From positions 45,730 to 109,729 of the forward strand of contig NZ_BSEV01000029.1 of assembly GCF_027922005.1 (NCBI RefSeq): 64,000 bases of DNA, written 5' to 3'. The notes beneath the pieces are model-generated. The model searched no databases. It saw nothing but the letters and a program-made list of their open reading frames with translations, and was not told the DNA's origin. Position numbers and translations under genes: made by a program. Positions 24,065-33,521 of the stretch are shown in pieces. The DNA is from Streptosporangium carneum. Lineage in GTDB: Bacteria > Actinomycetota > Actinomycetes > Streptosporangiales > Streptosporangiaceae. Within the stretch, counting starts at the first letter, position 1. Each line of letters begins with the position of its first letter.

Positions 24065-27000
24065 CGGTCCTCCCCGATCCGCAGGGCGCGGCCCATGCCC
24101 TGACGCCGCAGCACGCGGGCCAGCGCGGCGACGATCGCGAACAGCAGCACGGCGACCGCGGCCAGCAGGGCCAGCGTGGCCGCCCAGGGGATCTCCAGCA
24201 GCACCCGCGGGGTGACGGCGGCGGCCTGGCCGGTCAGCACGATGTGCGGGACGACCAGGGAGGCGACGACCACGGCGACCGCGGTGCCCGCGGCCAGGGA
24301 CAGGCCGATCAGGAAGGCCTGCTCGACCGCGAGCAGCCCGAACACCTGCCGGAAGCCGACCCCGAGGGCCCGCAGGATGGCGAACTCGGCCGTCCGCTCC
24401 CTGGCCGCGACGAGGGCGTTGACGACGAAGCCGAGGACGGCGAAGACGAGCGCGGCGAGGAAGCCGAGGGTCAGCGCCCCCCGCAGGCCGCCCGCCAGCG
24501 GGTCGTCCCTGAGGCTGCCGGTCAGCGAGGACAGGTCGACCACGGTCACGTCCCACTCGGGGTGGCGGCCGAGTTCGGCGGCGGCCCCGGTGGTCTCCGC
24601 CCCGCCCGTTCCCAGCCACCACTCGGTCGGCGGACGCGGGAGGCGGTGGTCCAGCAGGTCCCACGCCTGCATGGTCTGCCAGTCGAGCAGCACGGCAGGC
24701 TTGTCCGGAGGCGTCCCGGGAAGCTCGTCCACGATCCCGGCGACCTTGATCACGGTGCTCCGCCGGTCGAAGGTGACCTTGGCCGTCGAGCCCGTGACCA
24801 GGTGGCGCCGGGCGGCCAGGTCGTCGGTGAGGATCACCGGCAGCGGGCCGAGGTAGGCGCCCTGCGGAGCGCCCTCGCCGACGAACAGGGCCCTGTCCGG
24901 CACGTCCCGCGGCACGGGGACGACCGTGATCCGCTGCGGGGCGAGCGTGTCGAAGGGACCGCGACGCGGCGGGGCCTCGAACGCGGCGGCGAACAGTCCC
25001 CGCTCGGTGTCGTAGCTCCGCTCCGTCGCGAGCCCGGCAGCGCCCCCGTGCGCCAGCCGCGTTCCCGCCGCCGGTCCCACCTGGGCGCCCTCACCCGTCT
25101 CGATGCGCAGCACGGCCACCTCGTAGCCGGTTCCCACCGGCGGCAGCGGCACGTCGGCGACGATCGCGGCGACGGTCAGCGGGTAGGTCAGCCGCCCGCT
25201 CCGCCCGCGCAGGGCCGCCAGGTCGATCGCCGTCTCCCGCTCCCCCAGGCCGGGAGTGAACCGGACCGGGTGCCACGTGCCCTCGCCGTCCGCGACCACC
25301 AGCGTCAGCGGGGCCCGCCCGTACGGCTCGGCCAGCGCGGGGTCGTCCGCCGTGAGCCTCGTCCGCACGAGCAGCCGTTCCGGCCTGCCCGGGATCGGCA
25401 GGCCCGGCAGCCGGGGGCGCGCCGCGGTGAGCCCGCGCGCGAGCACGCCGACCGGGTCGTCCGACAGGTCGGGACGGAGCTTGAGCATGCCGGGCAGCTC
25501 GCTCCCGTCGACGGCGAGCAGGTTGGCCTCCTCGCCCGCCAGCTCGGTCCCGGCCCGGTAGGCCGGGCCGAGCGAGGTCACGCCGGGCAGCGCCGCGTAG
25601 GCCGCCGCCCGCCCGAGCGGTCCCAGTTCGGAGTTGTCCGGCGGCGAGGCCACCCGCAGGTCGGCTCCTGCCTGGTGCCTGGCCTGGTCCTCCTGGGAGT
25701 CGCGCCAGGTGGCGGTGGTCGTCATGCAGACGACGCCGATCGCGATCGCCATGGTCAGCAGCAGCGCGGGTCCCGAGTAGCGCGCGGGACGGCGGCTGAC
25801 CTGCCAGGCTCCCAGCGCGGGCGCCAGGTCGACGCGGCGGGAGGTCAGCCGCTCGGCGATCCGGGAGACCGGGGGCACGAAGCGCAGCCCGATCAGGCCT
25901 CCGCAGAGCAGGGCGACGGCGGGGCCGGCCACGATCAGCGGGTCGATGCCGAGCTCGCCTCCCGCGGTCGCGGTGACCGGGGCGCCGTAGTGCCGCAGCT
26001 GCCACACCGCCAGCGCCGCCACGCCGAGCAGCACCACGTCCGCGCCCGCCCGCTGGAGCAGGCCGTACCGCTCGCCGCGCCCGCGCGTCGCCTGTTCGGT
26101 CACGTAGGTGCGGCGGGCGCCGCCCAGCGCGGGCAGGGTCATCAGCACGGCACAGCCCAGCGCCACCGCCGCCGAGACGGCGTAGGCGGCGGGGTAGACG
26201 CCCTGCCCGGCGCCGACCTCGATCGGCGTCCCGGACGTCCCCGTCCAGGGGATCGCGTTGACCGCCCTGAGCAGCGGGAGGGCCAGCGGCGGGGCGACCG
26301 CGGCGCAGGGCAGTGCGACCAGCAGGGCCTCGCCCGCGGCGAGCAGCGCCAGCCGTACGGCCCCTGCCCCCCGGGAGCGCAGCAGCGCCGTCTCCATCCG
26401 CCGGTGGTCGGCCAGCAGCCGAGCCGTCAGCGTCAGCGCGTAGGCGGCCAGCAGCAGCAGCTGCAGCACCGGGACGAGCATGATCGACCTGGCGACCAGG
26501 GTCGCGGTGGCGAGCTGGGTGAGCCTTTCCGGCAGGCGGGTGGACAGCGAGCAGCCCTCACAGCCCGGCCGCGCCCTGAGGTCCTTCTGGAGGGAGCCGA
26601 CCTCGGCGGCGAGGGTCCGCAGCCGCTCGCGCGGGAGCGAGCGGAGGTCGGGCACGGCCAGCCAGGTCACGGACGTGCCCGCCGCGAACCGCCGCAGGAA
26701 CGTCTGCTCGGACACCATGAGCGGCCCGTGGGTGACGTAGCCGCCGATCTCGACGCCCCGGGTGAGCAGCGTCTGGCCGTTCCAGCGCCCTGAGCGGGGC
26801 TCCCGCAGCTCGAAGACGCCGGCGACCCTGACGCGGATCTTCGCCTGGTCGAGCCGTCCCTCGACCGTGAAGACGTCTCCGACGGAGAATCCGGTGTCCC
26901 GCGCCACGTTCCCGGTGATCGCGACCTCGACGATCCCGTCCTCGCCCGCGCCGCCCCCTGTGCCGGCGTCGCTCCCGGTCCCGCCCGTCCCGCCCGTCCC

Positions 27001-27438
27001 GCCGGTCGCGGACCCGGCCCCGCCCGGCCAGGCGCCCCGGACGAGCCGGGCGTGCTCCGCGAGGTCCTGCTGCACGCCGAACCGCAGCAGCTCCGGCTTG
27101 GCCCTGCGCTCCTGGCCCGGCATGGAGTAGGAGCCCGACTGGCCGCTCGCCGTCACCGAGACCGGCAGGCCCGCGTAGGTCGCGGCGATCTGCGCGCGCA
27201 GGGCCCGGTCGGTCGCGTCGAAGGAACCGGCGTGGACCGGCGCGTTGATCACGGCCCCCGAGGTCTCGATCGGGACCGTCTCCAGGGTTCGGCGGACGCC
27301 CGCGTCGACCACCGAGGTGGCGTACACGGTCAGTCCGACGAGCGTGGTGGTGGCGAGCAGGATCGCGCCGAAGGCCGCGGCCAGCAGAAGGGGCTCGCTG
27401 AACGCCCGCCGGAACACCAATGCCGTTCGCCCCCGCAT
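24061..27438 (-). CDS. FtsX/MacB-like ABC permease (1125 aa), first gene of the operon
   Basis: The chosen ATG (MRGRTALVFRRAFSEPLLLA) has GGAGG seven bases upstream; earlier in-frame starts lack this. One N-terminal helix is followed by a large extracytoplasmic region containing a Gly/Thr-rich low-complexity loop, then two sets of FtsX helices; the last ends with the conserved AEFAILRALGVGFRQVFGLL, which contacts the ATPase. It forms, with the next permease and the two ATPases, a four-gene system. Export of a peptide, lipid or drug, or cell-envelope control, are possible; no substrate evidence is visible. Confidence 0.88.
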   Translation of the reverse strand: MRGRTALVFRRAFSEPLLLAAAFGAILLATTTLVGLTVYATSVVDAGVRRTLETVPIETSGAVINAPVHAGSFDATDRALRAQIAATYAGLPVSVTASGQSGSYSMPGQERRAKPELLRFGVQQDLAEHARLVRGAWPGGAGSATGGTGGTGGTGSDAGTGGGAGEDGIVEVAITGNVARDTGFSVGDVFTVEGRLDQAKIRVRVAGVFELREPRSGRWNGQTLLTRGVEIGGYVTHGPLMVSEQTFLRRFAAGTSVTWLAVPDLRSLPRERLRTLAAEVGSLQKDLRARPGCEGCSLSTRLPERLTQLATATLVARSIMLVPVLQLLLLAAYALTLTARLLADHRRMETALLRSRGAGAVRLALLAAGEALLVALPCAAVAPPLALPLLRAVNAIPWTGTSGTPIEVGAGQGVYPAAYAVSAAVALGCAVLMTLPALGGARRTYVTEQATRGRGERYGLLQRAGADVVLLGVAALAVWQLRHYGAPVTATAGGELGIDPLIVAGPAVALLCGGLIGLRFVPPVSRIAERLTSRRVDLAPALGAWQVSRRPARYSGPALLLTMAIAIGVVCMTTTATWRDSQEDQARHQAGADLRVASPPDNSELGPLGRAAAYAALPGVTSLGPAYRAGTELAGEEANLLAVDGSELPGMLKLRPDLSDDPVGVLARGLTAARPRLPGLPIPGRPERLLVRTRLTADDPALAEPYGRAPLTLVVADGEGTWHPVRFTPGLGERETAIDLAALRGRSGRLTYPLTVAAIVADVPLPPVGTGYEVAVLRIETGEGAQVGPAAGTRLAHGGAAGLATERSYDTERGLFAAAFEAPPRRGPFDTLAPQRITVVPVPRDVPDRALFVGEGAPQGAYLGPLPVILTDDLAARRHLVTGSTAKVTFDRRSTVIKVAGIVDELPGTPPDKPAVLLDWQTMQAWDLLDHRLPRPPTEWWLGTGGAETTGAAAELGRHPEWDVTVVDLSSLTGSLRDDPLAGGLRGALTLGFLAALVFAVLGFVVNALVAARERTAEFAILRALGVGFRQVFGLLAVEQAFLIGLSLAAGTAVAVVVASLVVPHIVLTGQAAAVTPRVLLEIPWAATLALLAAVAVLLFAIVAALARVLRRQGMGRALRIGEDR

Positions 27439-27533
27439 GGCACCGCCTCCCCGTGCCGCCACCCCGTTCGTTGTAGGCACATTCCGGGGAAACGACACAG
27501 AGAACAAGTTCAGCGTCAATAGAGTGACAGATC

Positions 27534-27543
27534 CGATATATCG
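27534..27543. promoter_or_regulatory. CGATATATCG palindrome upstream of the ABC operon
   Basis: A perfect 10-bp palindrome lies 96 bp upstream of the first permease start, with a related GTGATATCG at 27557-27565. Similar GATATC/GATATATC elements lie upstream of the AfsA operon (18196-18207) and the SDR gene (37791-37800). The AT-rich stretch 27500-27580 probably contains the operon promoter. Confidence 0.35.
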
Positions 27544-27659
27544 CAGAAACTTATGTGTGATATCGAAATCGTGACATTTACGGCCGTGAAAACGACCGCG
27601 AGCCTGAAACCCGAACAGCCCCTGTGACCGGGGCGCCGACCGCGTGCGCGACGAGTCCG

Positions 27660-28250
27660 TCAGGTCGGGGCGTTCACCCTGAGAGCGGGACGCCGCCGCA
27701 CGGCCCCGCCGATCCCGACCCTGAACCAGACCGCGTTGCCCGTGTCACCGTGGTGCGCGCCCCAGTCGGTCGCCACCAGGTCGACCAGGAACAGGCCCCG
27801 CCCGCCCGCGCCGTCCGCGACCGCCTCACGTACGGCGGGCACGCTCACGGCCGACCCCGCGTCGAGCACCTCGACATGGACCACCCCAGGCCCGACGCCC
27901 AGGCGCACCGTCACCAGGCCGTCCTGACGATGCCCCGAGTCGGAGTGGAGGACGGCGTTGGTGACCACCTCGCTCAGGAGCAGCATCACGTCGTCGAGCG
28001 CGTCGCCCTGGGCCTTGCCCGCCAGCAGCTCGCGCGCCCACCGGCGCGCCCGCGGTATCGAGGAGGGCGTGCCCGCGAAGGCGCGCAGGCCCAGCGGGCG
28101 CACCGCGTCCCAGCGTTCCGTCCATCGCGCGTCCCAGCGCGCGGACCAGCATCTGGCCCAGCACGTGGCCCAGCGCCCAGGCGTCGCCTCCTCGCACTCG
28201 CCCTCAAGGAAAACGCACGGATGGGATTGCCGGTGCCCTGTCATGGCCAT
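27660..28250 (-). CDS. HATPase_c anti-sigma-factor-type ATP-binding protein
   Basis: 196 residues. A GHKL ATPase core spans about 55-180: N-box SEVVTNAVLHSDSG, G1-box EVLDAGS, G2-like GGRGLFLVDLVATDWG. This is the RsbW/SpoIIAB-like type common in actinomycetes, which binds a sigma factor or an anti-anti-sigma partner, or acts as a small kinase. An unusual leader at about 27-50 is a Trp-rich near-repeat (ARCWSARWDARWTERWDAV). The start is ATG at 28250 with weak ribosome-site sequence AGGA; ATG at 28244 is an alternative. No sigma factor gene is adjacent. Confidence 0.82.
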   Translation of the reverse strand: MAMTGHRQSHPCVFLEGECEEATPGRWATCWARCWSARWDARWTERWDAVRPLGLRAFAGTPSSIPRARRWARELLAGKAQGDALDDVMLLLSEVVTNAVLHSDSGHRQDGLVTVRLGVGPGVVHVEVLDAGSAVSVPAVREAVADGAGGRGLFLVDLVATDWGAHHGDTGNAVWFRVGIGGAVRRRPALRVNAPT

Positions 28251-28318
28251 GTCATGTCCTCGTCATGTCTTACCGCCCACGCGGTGAACCGGACGTCGGC
28301 CGTACGGCGAACACAGCG

Positions 28319-28434
28319 GCTTTCACAAGGCGGCGGCTTTCCCGGACCGTGCTTCTTTCGAAGGCCGGGCTTCCGGAACGTGGCGGCTTACGGAAGCCCG
28401 GCTTCTTCGGCGGCACGCCGGCTTTCAGAAGGCG
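28319..28434. repeat. Second intergenic array of 15-20-bp degenerate repeats
   Basis: Units beginning GCTT start at 28319, 28336, 28351, 28369, 28386, 28401 and 28421, an average period near 17 bp. Typical units are GCTTTCACAAGGCG, GCTTCCGGAACGTGGCG and GCTTACGGAAGCCCG. On the other strand they read as GAAAGCCGC-type blocks, resembling the GAAA-CACCCG units of the array near 18.5 kb. It abuts the P-domain remnant. No gene explains it. Confidence 0.55.
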
Positions 28435-28529
28435 GTCGACCAGGGGTCGATGGCGCCGACGTCGTAGGAGTGGACATCGCGGACCTGGAGCTTCCAGACG
28501 CCGTTCCTGTCTCTGTCCGCGTCGTGGGC
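28425..28529 (-). pseudogene. Remnant of a proprotein-convertase P-domain protein (C-terminal end only)
   Basis: The last 26 residues of this frame, NGVWKLQVRDVHSYDVGAID followed by PWSTAF and a stop, match the conserved end of P-domains (typically GTWxLxVxDxxxxDxGxIxSWxLxF). P-domains form the C-terminal part of secreted subtilisin-like or metalloproteases. Upstream in this and the other frames the sequence is low-complexity and shows no P-domain start, catalytic domain or signal peptide. It looks like the decayed 3' tip of a lost protease gene. Confidence 0.5.
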
Positions 28530-28875
28530 CGGCGCGGCGGCGGACCGCGTCCGCGTCGCGGACTCGGACTCTCCCGCCGACATGAGGGCGGCGAGGTCGG
28601 CGCGACGCCTGGAGGGGTGGTGTCTCACGGAGGCCTCCGTTTCCATCGTGCCGGGCGAGGCCCGGCTGTGGCACGCGGCGGCCCGGCCACGGGGGGGTGG
28701 ATGGCAGCCGTATGGCAAGCACCATCCGTCACAGCCCGCGCCCGAACAATCCGTAGAGACCTACGTAGGGATACGTGATTGATGTGAAAAGCACGTTGTT
28801 CCCAACCCGAATACGTTTCACCTACGCTTTTCACCTCACGCGAAGCGGCAGGGCGATGCGGGACAGGGGCATGCG

Positions 28876-31848
28876 ATGGCCACAGCTCCGAGACATGAGG
28901 TTTCCGGTCCGACGCGGGAGGCGTCGTCGACGCTGGTCGGACGCGAGTCCGAACTGGACGCCCTGACCTCCGCGCTCTCGCGGCAGCCCGCCGTGGCGAT
29001 GATCGAAGGGGAGGCGGGGGTCGGCAAGAGCAGGCTGGTGCGCGAGCTGCTGGCCCGGCCCGCCCTCCGGCGTCTGCGCGTCATGCTGGGCCGCTGCCAG
29101 TCGCCGCGGGAGCCGTTCCTCTACGGCGCGGTGCTGGAGGCGCTCGGCGGCCTCCACCGCCCGCACGGCCCCGCCCCCCTCATCGAACGGAGCAGGCTGA
29201 GCCCGGTGACCGGCGTGCTGCGCGCGCTGCTGCCCGAGCTGTCGGACCACCTTCCCGAGGCGCCGGAGCCGACGGGCGACCCGAGGTCGGAGCGCCACCG
29301 GCTGTTCCGCGCGGTCAGGGAGCTGCTGTCCGAGATCGGCCCCGCGCTGCTCGTCGTGGAGGACCTGCACTGGGCCGACGACGGCTCACGCCACCTGCTC
29401 CGCTTCCTGATGGCCGACCTCCCGCGCGACCTCTCGATCGTGGTCACCTACCGGCGGGAGGACGTGCCCGGCGGGGTGCCGCTGGGAAGCGCCTACCGCC
29501 CGCCTCCTGGGGCGGCGAGCGTGCTGGTGGACCTGCGGCCGCTCGACCGCGGCCAGGTGCGCGCGCTCGCCTCGGCCATCCTCGGCCGGAAGTCCATCTC
29601 GGTGAAATTCGCCACCAAACTCTACGAGCGCACCGCGGGCATCCCGTTCGTCGTGGAGGAGACGCTGCGGGCCCTGCGGAACTCCGCGGGAGCCGTGCAC
29701 CTCGACGGCGCGACGGCCAGGCAGCTGCTGGAGAACGTCGAGGTGCCGGTACTGCTGCGCGAGGCGATGACGGAGCGGCTCACGGGCATGCCCCTGGCCG
29801 CGGTGAGGCTCGCGCAGGCCGCGGCCGTCCTGAACGTGCCGTCGAGTGTGGAACTGCTCCGCGAGGTCGCCGGGCTGACCGAGCAGCGCTGCCACGCGGC
29901 GCTGGCGTCCGCGCTGGGGAACGGCGTGCTGTACGAGGTCGACGACTACGCCTACGGCTACCGTCACTCGCTGGCCAGGCAGGCGGTGTACGACACCATC
30001 CTGGGATACGACAGGAAGCGGCTGCACGCGCGGGCGCTGCGGGCGCTCGAAGGCCTCGATCCCCGGCCCCTGGTGCAGATGGCCGACCACAGCCACAGGG
30101 CGGGGGACGCCGCGCAGGCGTTGCGCTACGGCGAGGAGGCCGCCGACCTGGCGGCGCAGGTCGGCGACGTGTCGACCACGACCCGCCTGCTGCAGCGCCT
30201 GCTGGGGACGCCGGGCCTGACCGCGCGGGACGTCGACCGCCTCGCGGTCAAACTCGGGCAGGTCGCGCACACGGGGCTCGACCAGTACGACCCGGTGGCC
30301 ACGCTGGAGCGGCTGCTGAGCGACCCCAGGCTCTCGACCGCCGCCAGAGGCGAGGTGCGGCTGTTCCTGGGAATGCTCCTGGTGCGCCAGACGGGCAGGC
30401 TCAAGGCGGGACGCGCGGTGATCGAGACGGCCCTGGACGAGCTGGAGGAACGCCCCGCCCTGCTCGCCAGGGGGGTGTCCGTGCTCGCCCAGCCGTTCTA
30501 CGGCACGACACCGCTGGCGGAGATCCTGCCGTGGAGAGATCGGCTGCGGACGTTGATAGAGACGTCCGAGGGAGAGGTGCGGCTCTCCCTGCAGGCCAAC
30601 CATCTGTCCTCCCTGATGCAGACCGGGGACCCGCACGTCCTGCGGAACCTGACGTTCCTGCCGTCGAGCGCCCCGCTGAGCACGGGCGAGCAGCGGCAGC
30701 TGGCGCGGGTGCACTGCAACATGGCGGACGCCTGCACCGGAGTCGGCCACTACCGGCGGGCGAGAACGCTGCTGGAGACGGGACTGCGGCTGGCGATCGA
30801 CGCCGGGACCCCGTTCGTCGTGAGCACCGCGCGCGCGACCCAGGCCAGGCTCAACTGGTTCCTCGGTGACTGGCACGGCCTGGCCGAACGCGCCGCCGAC
30901 CTCCTCGACGAGTATCACGACCTGTTCCCCGTGGCCAGCGAGCTCTCGCTCGTCCTCGGCTCGCTCGCGATCGTCCGCGGCGACTGGGAGGAGGCGGAGG
31001 AGCGGCTCTCGGCCACCGGTGTCAGATCGCCGCACGACGCCATCACGCCCGTCATCTTCGGGGGCTTCACGGCGCTGGCCAGGCTCAGGCTCTCGCAGGG
31101 GGAGGACACGCTCGCCCTCGCCGAGATCGACCGCGCCCTGGCGGCGGTGCGGTCCAAGGGGGTCTGGACCTGGACGGGCGAGCTGGTTCCCGTGGCGGTC
31201 GCCGTCCTCGTGGCCCACGACCGGATCGGCGAGGCGCAGAAACTGGCCGACGAGCTCGAACACGGCATCGCGGCGAAGGACGCGCCGATGGCGGGGGCGG
31301 CGCTCGAGATGGCGAGGGGGCAGCTGGCGCAGGCCAGAGGCGATCTGTCGTCCGCGCTGGGACACTACGACGACGCCCGGCGGCGCTACCTCCGGCTGCC
31401 CGCGCCGTACTACGAGGCCCTGGCCGCCGAGCAGGCCGCACTGTGCCGGTTGGAGGCGGAGGCGGCGGGGACCGAGAAGTCCTCACGGGTCCCGGAACCC
31501 GCGGCTCCCCCGGGGACGCCGGAGCCCCCTGAGGCGGTGGAGGCCGCGGAGGAGCTGTCCGCGCTGGCCGACAGGTTCGCCGAGATGGGCGCGACGCGCG
31601 ACGCCGACCGCTGCAGGCACCAGTTGCGCAGCCACGGCGCGGTCACCCCCTCCCGCAGGGGACGCCGGGGATACGGCGACGTGCTGTCGCCCCGCGAGGA
31701 GGACGTGGCCAGGCTGCTGGCGCGGGGGCGGACGAACCGCGAGATCGCGCAGGTGCTGTTCCTGTCCCCCCGCACGGTCGAGCAGCACGTCGCCCGCACT
31801 CTCAAGAAGCTGGGCAAGCGCTCCAGGACCGACCTGCTCGACGACTGA
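28876..31848 (+). CDS. LAL-type LuxR regulator: AAA ATPase, TPR-like region, C-terminal HTH (990 aa)
   Basis: The N-terminal ATPase begins LVGRESELDAL with Walker A GEAGVGKS at 45-52 and Walker-B-like ALLVVEDLHWAD. A long helical repeat region follows. The C-terminal LuxR HTH starts at LSPREEDVARLLARGRTNRE and includes FLSPRTVEQHVARTLKKLG. These large ATP-binding LuxR regulators activate specialised metabolism or catabolic genes. The ATG start has AGGGG six bases upstream. The neighbouring divergent/convergent genes give no clear target. It is convergent with the secreted hydrolase. Confidence 0.92.
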   Translation: MATAPRHEVSGPTREASSTLVGRESELDALTSALSRQPAVAMIEGEAGVGKSRLVRELLARPALRRLRVMLGRCQSPREPFLYGAVLEALGGLHRPHGPAPLIERSRLSPVTGVLRALLPELSDHLPEAPEPTGDPRSERHRLFRAVRELLSEIGPALLVVEDLHWADDGSRHLLRFLMADLPRDLSIVVTYRREDVPGGVPLGSAYRPPPGAASVLVDLRPLDRGQVRALASAILGRKSISVKFATKLYERTAGIPFVVEETLRALRNSAGAVHLDGATARQLLENVEVPVLLREAMTERLTGMPLAAVRLAQAAAVLNVPSSVELLREVAGLTEQRCHAALASALGNGVLYEVDDYAYGYRHSLARQAVYDTILGYDRKRLHARALRALEGLDPRPLVQMADHSHRAGDAAQALRYGEEAADLAAQVGDVSTTTRLLQRLLGTPGLTARDVDRLAVKLGQVAHTGLDQYDPVATLERLLSDPRLSTAARGEVRLFLGMLLVRQTGRLKAGRAVIETALDELEERPALLARGVSVLAQPFYGTTPLAEILPWRDRLRTLIETSEGEVRLSLQANHLSSLMQTGDPHVLRNLTFLPSSAPLSTGEQRQLARVHCNMADACTGVGHYRRARTLLETGLRLAIDAGTPFVVSTARATQARLNWFLGDWHGLAERAADLLDEYHDLFPVASELSLVLGSLAIVRGDWEEAEERLSATGVRSPHDAITPVIFGGFTALARLRLSQGEDTLALAEIDRALAAVRSKGVWTWTGELVPVAVAVLVAHDRIGEAQKLADELEHGIAAKDAPMAGAALEMARGQLAQARGDLSSALGHYDDARRRYLRLPAPYYEALAAEQAALCRLEAEAAGTEKSSRVPEPAAPPGTPEPPEAVEAAEELSALADRFAEMGATRDADRCRHQLRSHGAVTPSRRGRRGYGDVLSPREEDVARLLARGRTNREIAQVLFLSPRTVEQHVARTLKKLGKRSRTDLLDD

Positions 31849-31925
31849 GCCCCCGGCCGGAAAGGTCTCGGGCACGACGGCGTCCCCGGTCGCGGAGGCT
31901 CATGGTCACCGTGGGCGGGGAAGGG

Positions 31926-33521
31926 TCAGCCCTTGCCTGCGGAGGGGGTGTTCGCGCAGGTGGCGTCCTCGGCGGGCAGGACACCGTCGACCAGGTAGCC
32001 GTTGACGGCGTCGTCGACGCAGGTGTTCCGCGGGGCGAACAGCCCTCCGTACACGGTGTGGCGGAAGGCGCCGCGCAGGGTGACCATGCGGGAGCCGGTC
32101 AGGGCCCGATGGGCGGCCAGCTGGTCGGCGTAGGGAACCCCCGGGTCGCCGGTGGCGCCCACCATCAGGACCGGGACGGCGTTACGGACCTTGGTCGGGG
32201 GCTCCGCCGGGGAGGCGGGCCAGAACGAGCAGGGGGTGAGGTTGCGGATCAGCGGGCCGAACAGGGGCTCGTCGGCACGGTGGGCCTGGATGTCGCGGTA
32301 GTAGGCCTCGGGGTCACGGGAGGCGGCCCGGTCCGCGCACATGATCGCGTTCTGGACGCTGCTCGTCCCGTCGGCGTCCGGGGAGGCGAAGCCGGCCAGG
32401 ACCTGATCGAGGACCGGGGTCGGGGTGACCTTGACGCCGCGCGCCGCGTCGCGCAGGACCCGGATGTCGGCGGCGAAGCTCCCGTACGCCTCGTCGCTGT
32501 CCCCGCCGGTGACGTTGAACAGGATCAGGGGCAGCAGGCGGCTGTCGAGCCGGTGGTCGCCGACCCGCAACGGGCCGCGGTTGACGGCCTGGTTGATCCG
32601 GTTCACGGTGGCCAGCACCTGGGCGGCGGTGGCTCCCAGGTCGTACCGGTCGTGGTGGCGGGCCGCCCAGGACGCCCAGTTCCTCAGGACCCCGGCCAGG
32701 GCCGGCCCCTGGGTCCTGGCGGAGTCGGGGCCGAACCGGTCGGGGTCGATGGCGCTGTCGAGGACGACCCGGTCGGCGCGGCGGGGGAAGAGCTGGAGGT
32801 AGACCTCGCCCAGGTAGGTGCCGTACGACGAACCGAGGTAGGACAGCTTCGTCTCGCCGAGGGCGGCCCGGATCACGTCCATGTCGCGGGCGGTGTTGCG
32901 GGTCGAGGCGTGGGGCAGCACGTCCCGGTGGGCGGCGCAACGGGACGCCAGGTCCTTGGCCAGCTCCGCGGTCCGGTCGAAGCTCCGCCGGTCCGGTCCG
33001 GCGGAGCCGACGGCGACGCTGGGCCAGTCACAGTTCAGCGGGGTGCTGTGCCCGACGAACCGGGGGTCCATCCCGATCAGGTCGTAACGGGCCGCGACCG
33101 TGGGCGCGACCCGCTTGACCTGGAGCACGAGGTACGTCGCGGGAACACCCGGACCGCCGGGGTTGTACAGCAACGCCCCGCGCCGGCGTCCGGGGTCGGT
33201 GGCCTTCAGCCGGGATATCGCGACCTTGATGGTCCGCCCGCCCGGACGGCTGTAGTCCAGCGGCACGACGACCTCGGCGCACTGGGCCTTCGCCTCGTCC
33301 AGTTCCTTGCCGGTCGCGTCGTCAGGGCCGGTCTGGCAGCGGTGCCAGGCGATCTCCTGCCGCTGGAACCGGGCCAGTCCCGGAGGCGCGGCGCGGCCGC
33401 CCGCGTCCGCCCTGGTCGTGCCGGCGTCCGCCCTGGCGCCGACCACGGCGGCGCCCACCAGGGCCGCCGCCGCGACCCCGACCCCGGCCGTGGCCGCGGT
33501 CAGCCTTCTTCCACGCATCAC
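31926..33521 (-). CDS. Secreted alpha/beta-hydrolase, tripeptidyl-aminopeptidase (SlpD/TAP) type
   Basis: 531 residues with an N-terminal signal peptide (MMRGRRLTAATAGVGVAAAA). The alpha/beta-hydrolase fold shows oxyanion NPGGPG, nucleophile elbow LGSSYGTYLGE, acid region GDPGVPYAD, and the C-terminal His in AFRHTVYGG followed by a TAP-type C-terminal domain with CVDDAVNGYLVDG. Streptomyces TAP and SlpD/E release tripeptides or short peptides from the N-termini of secreted proteins. Two to three cysteine pairs probably form disulfides. It could process secreted peptides, including the TFMI-repeat protein, but no link is shown. Confidence 0.9.
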   Translation of the reverse strand: MMRGRRLTAATAGVGVAAAALVGAAVVGARADAGTTRADAGGRAAPPGLARFQRQEIAWHRCQTGPDDATGKELDEAKAQCAEVVVPLDYSRPGGRTIKVAISRLKATDPGRRRGALLYNPGGPGVPATYLVLQVKRVAPTVAARYDLIGMDPRFVGHSTPLNCDWPSVAVGSAGPDRRSFDRTAELAKDLASRCAAHRDVLPHASTRNTARDMDVIRAALGETKLSYLGSSYGTYLGEVYLQLFPRRADRVVLDSAIDPDRFGPDSARTQGPALAGVLRNWASWAARHHDRYDLGATAAQVLATVNRINQAVNRGPLRVGDHRLDSRLLPLILFNVTGGDSDEAYGSFAADIRVLRDAARGVKVTPTPVLDQVLAGFASPDADGTSSVQNAIMCADRAASRDPEAYYRDIQAHRADEPLFGPLIRNLTPCSFWPASPAEPPTKVRNAVPVLMVGATGDPGVPYADQLAAHRALTGSRMVTLRGAFRHTVYGGLFAPRNTCVDDAVNGYLVDGVLPAEDATCANTPSAGKG

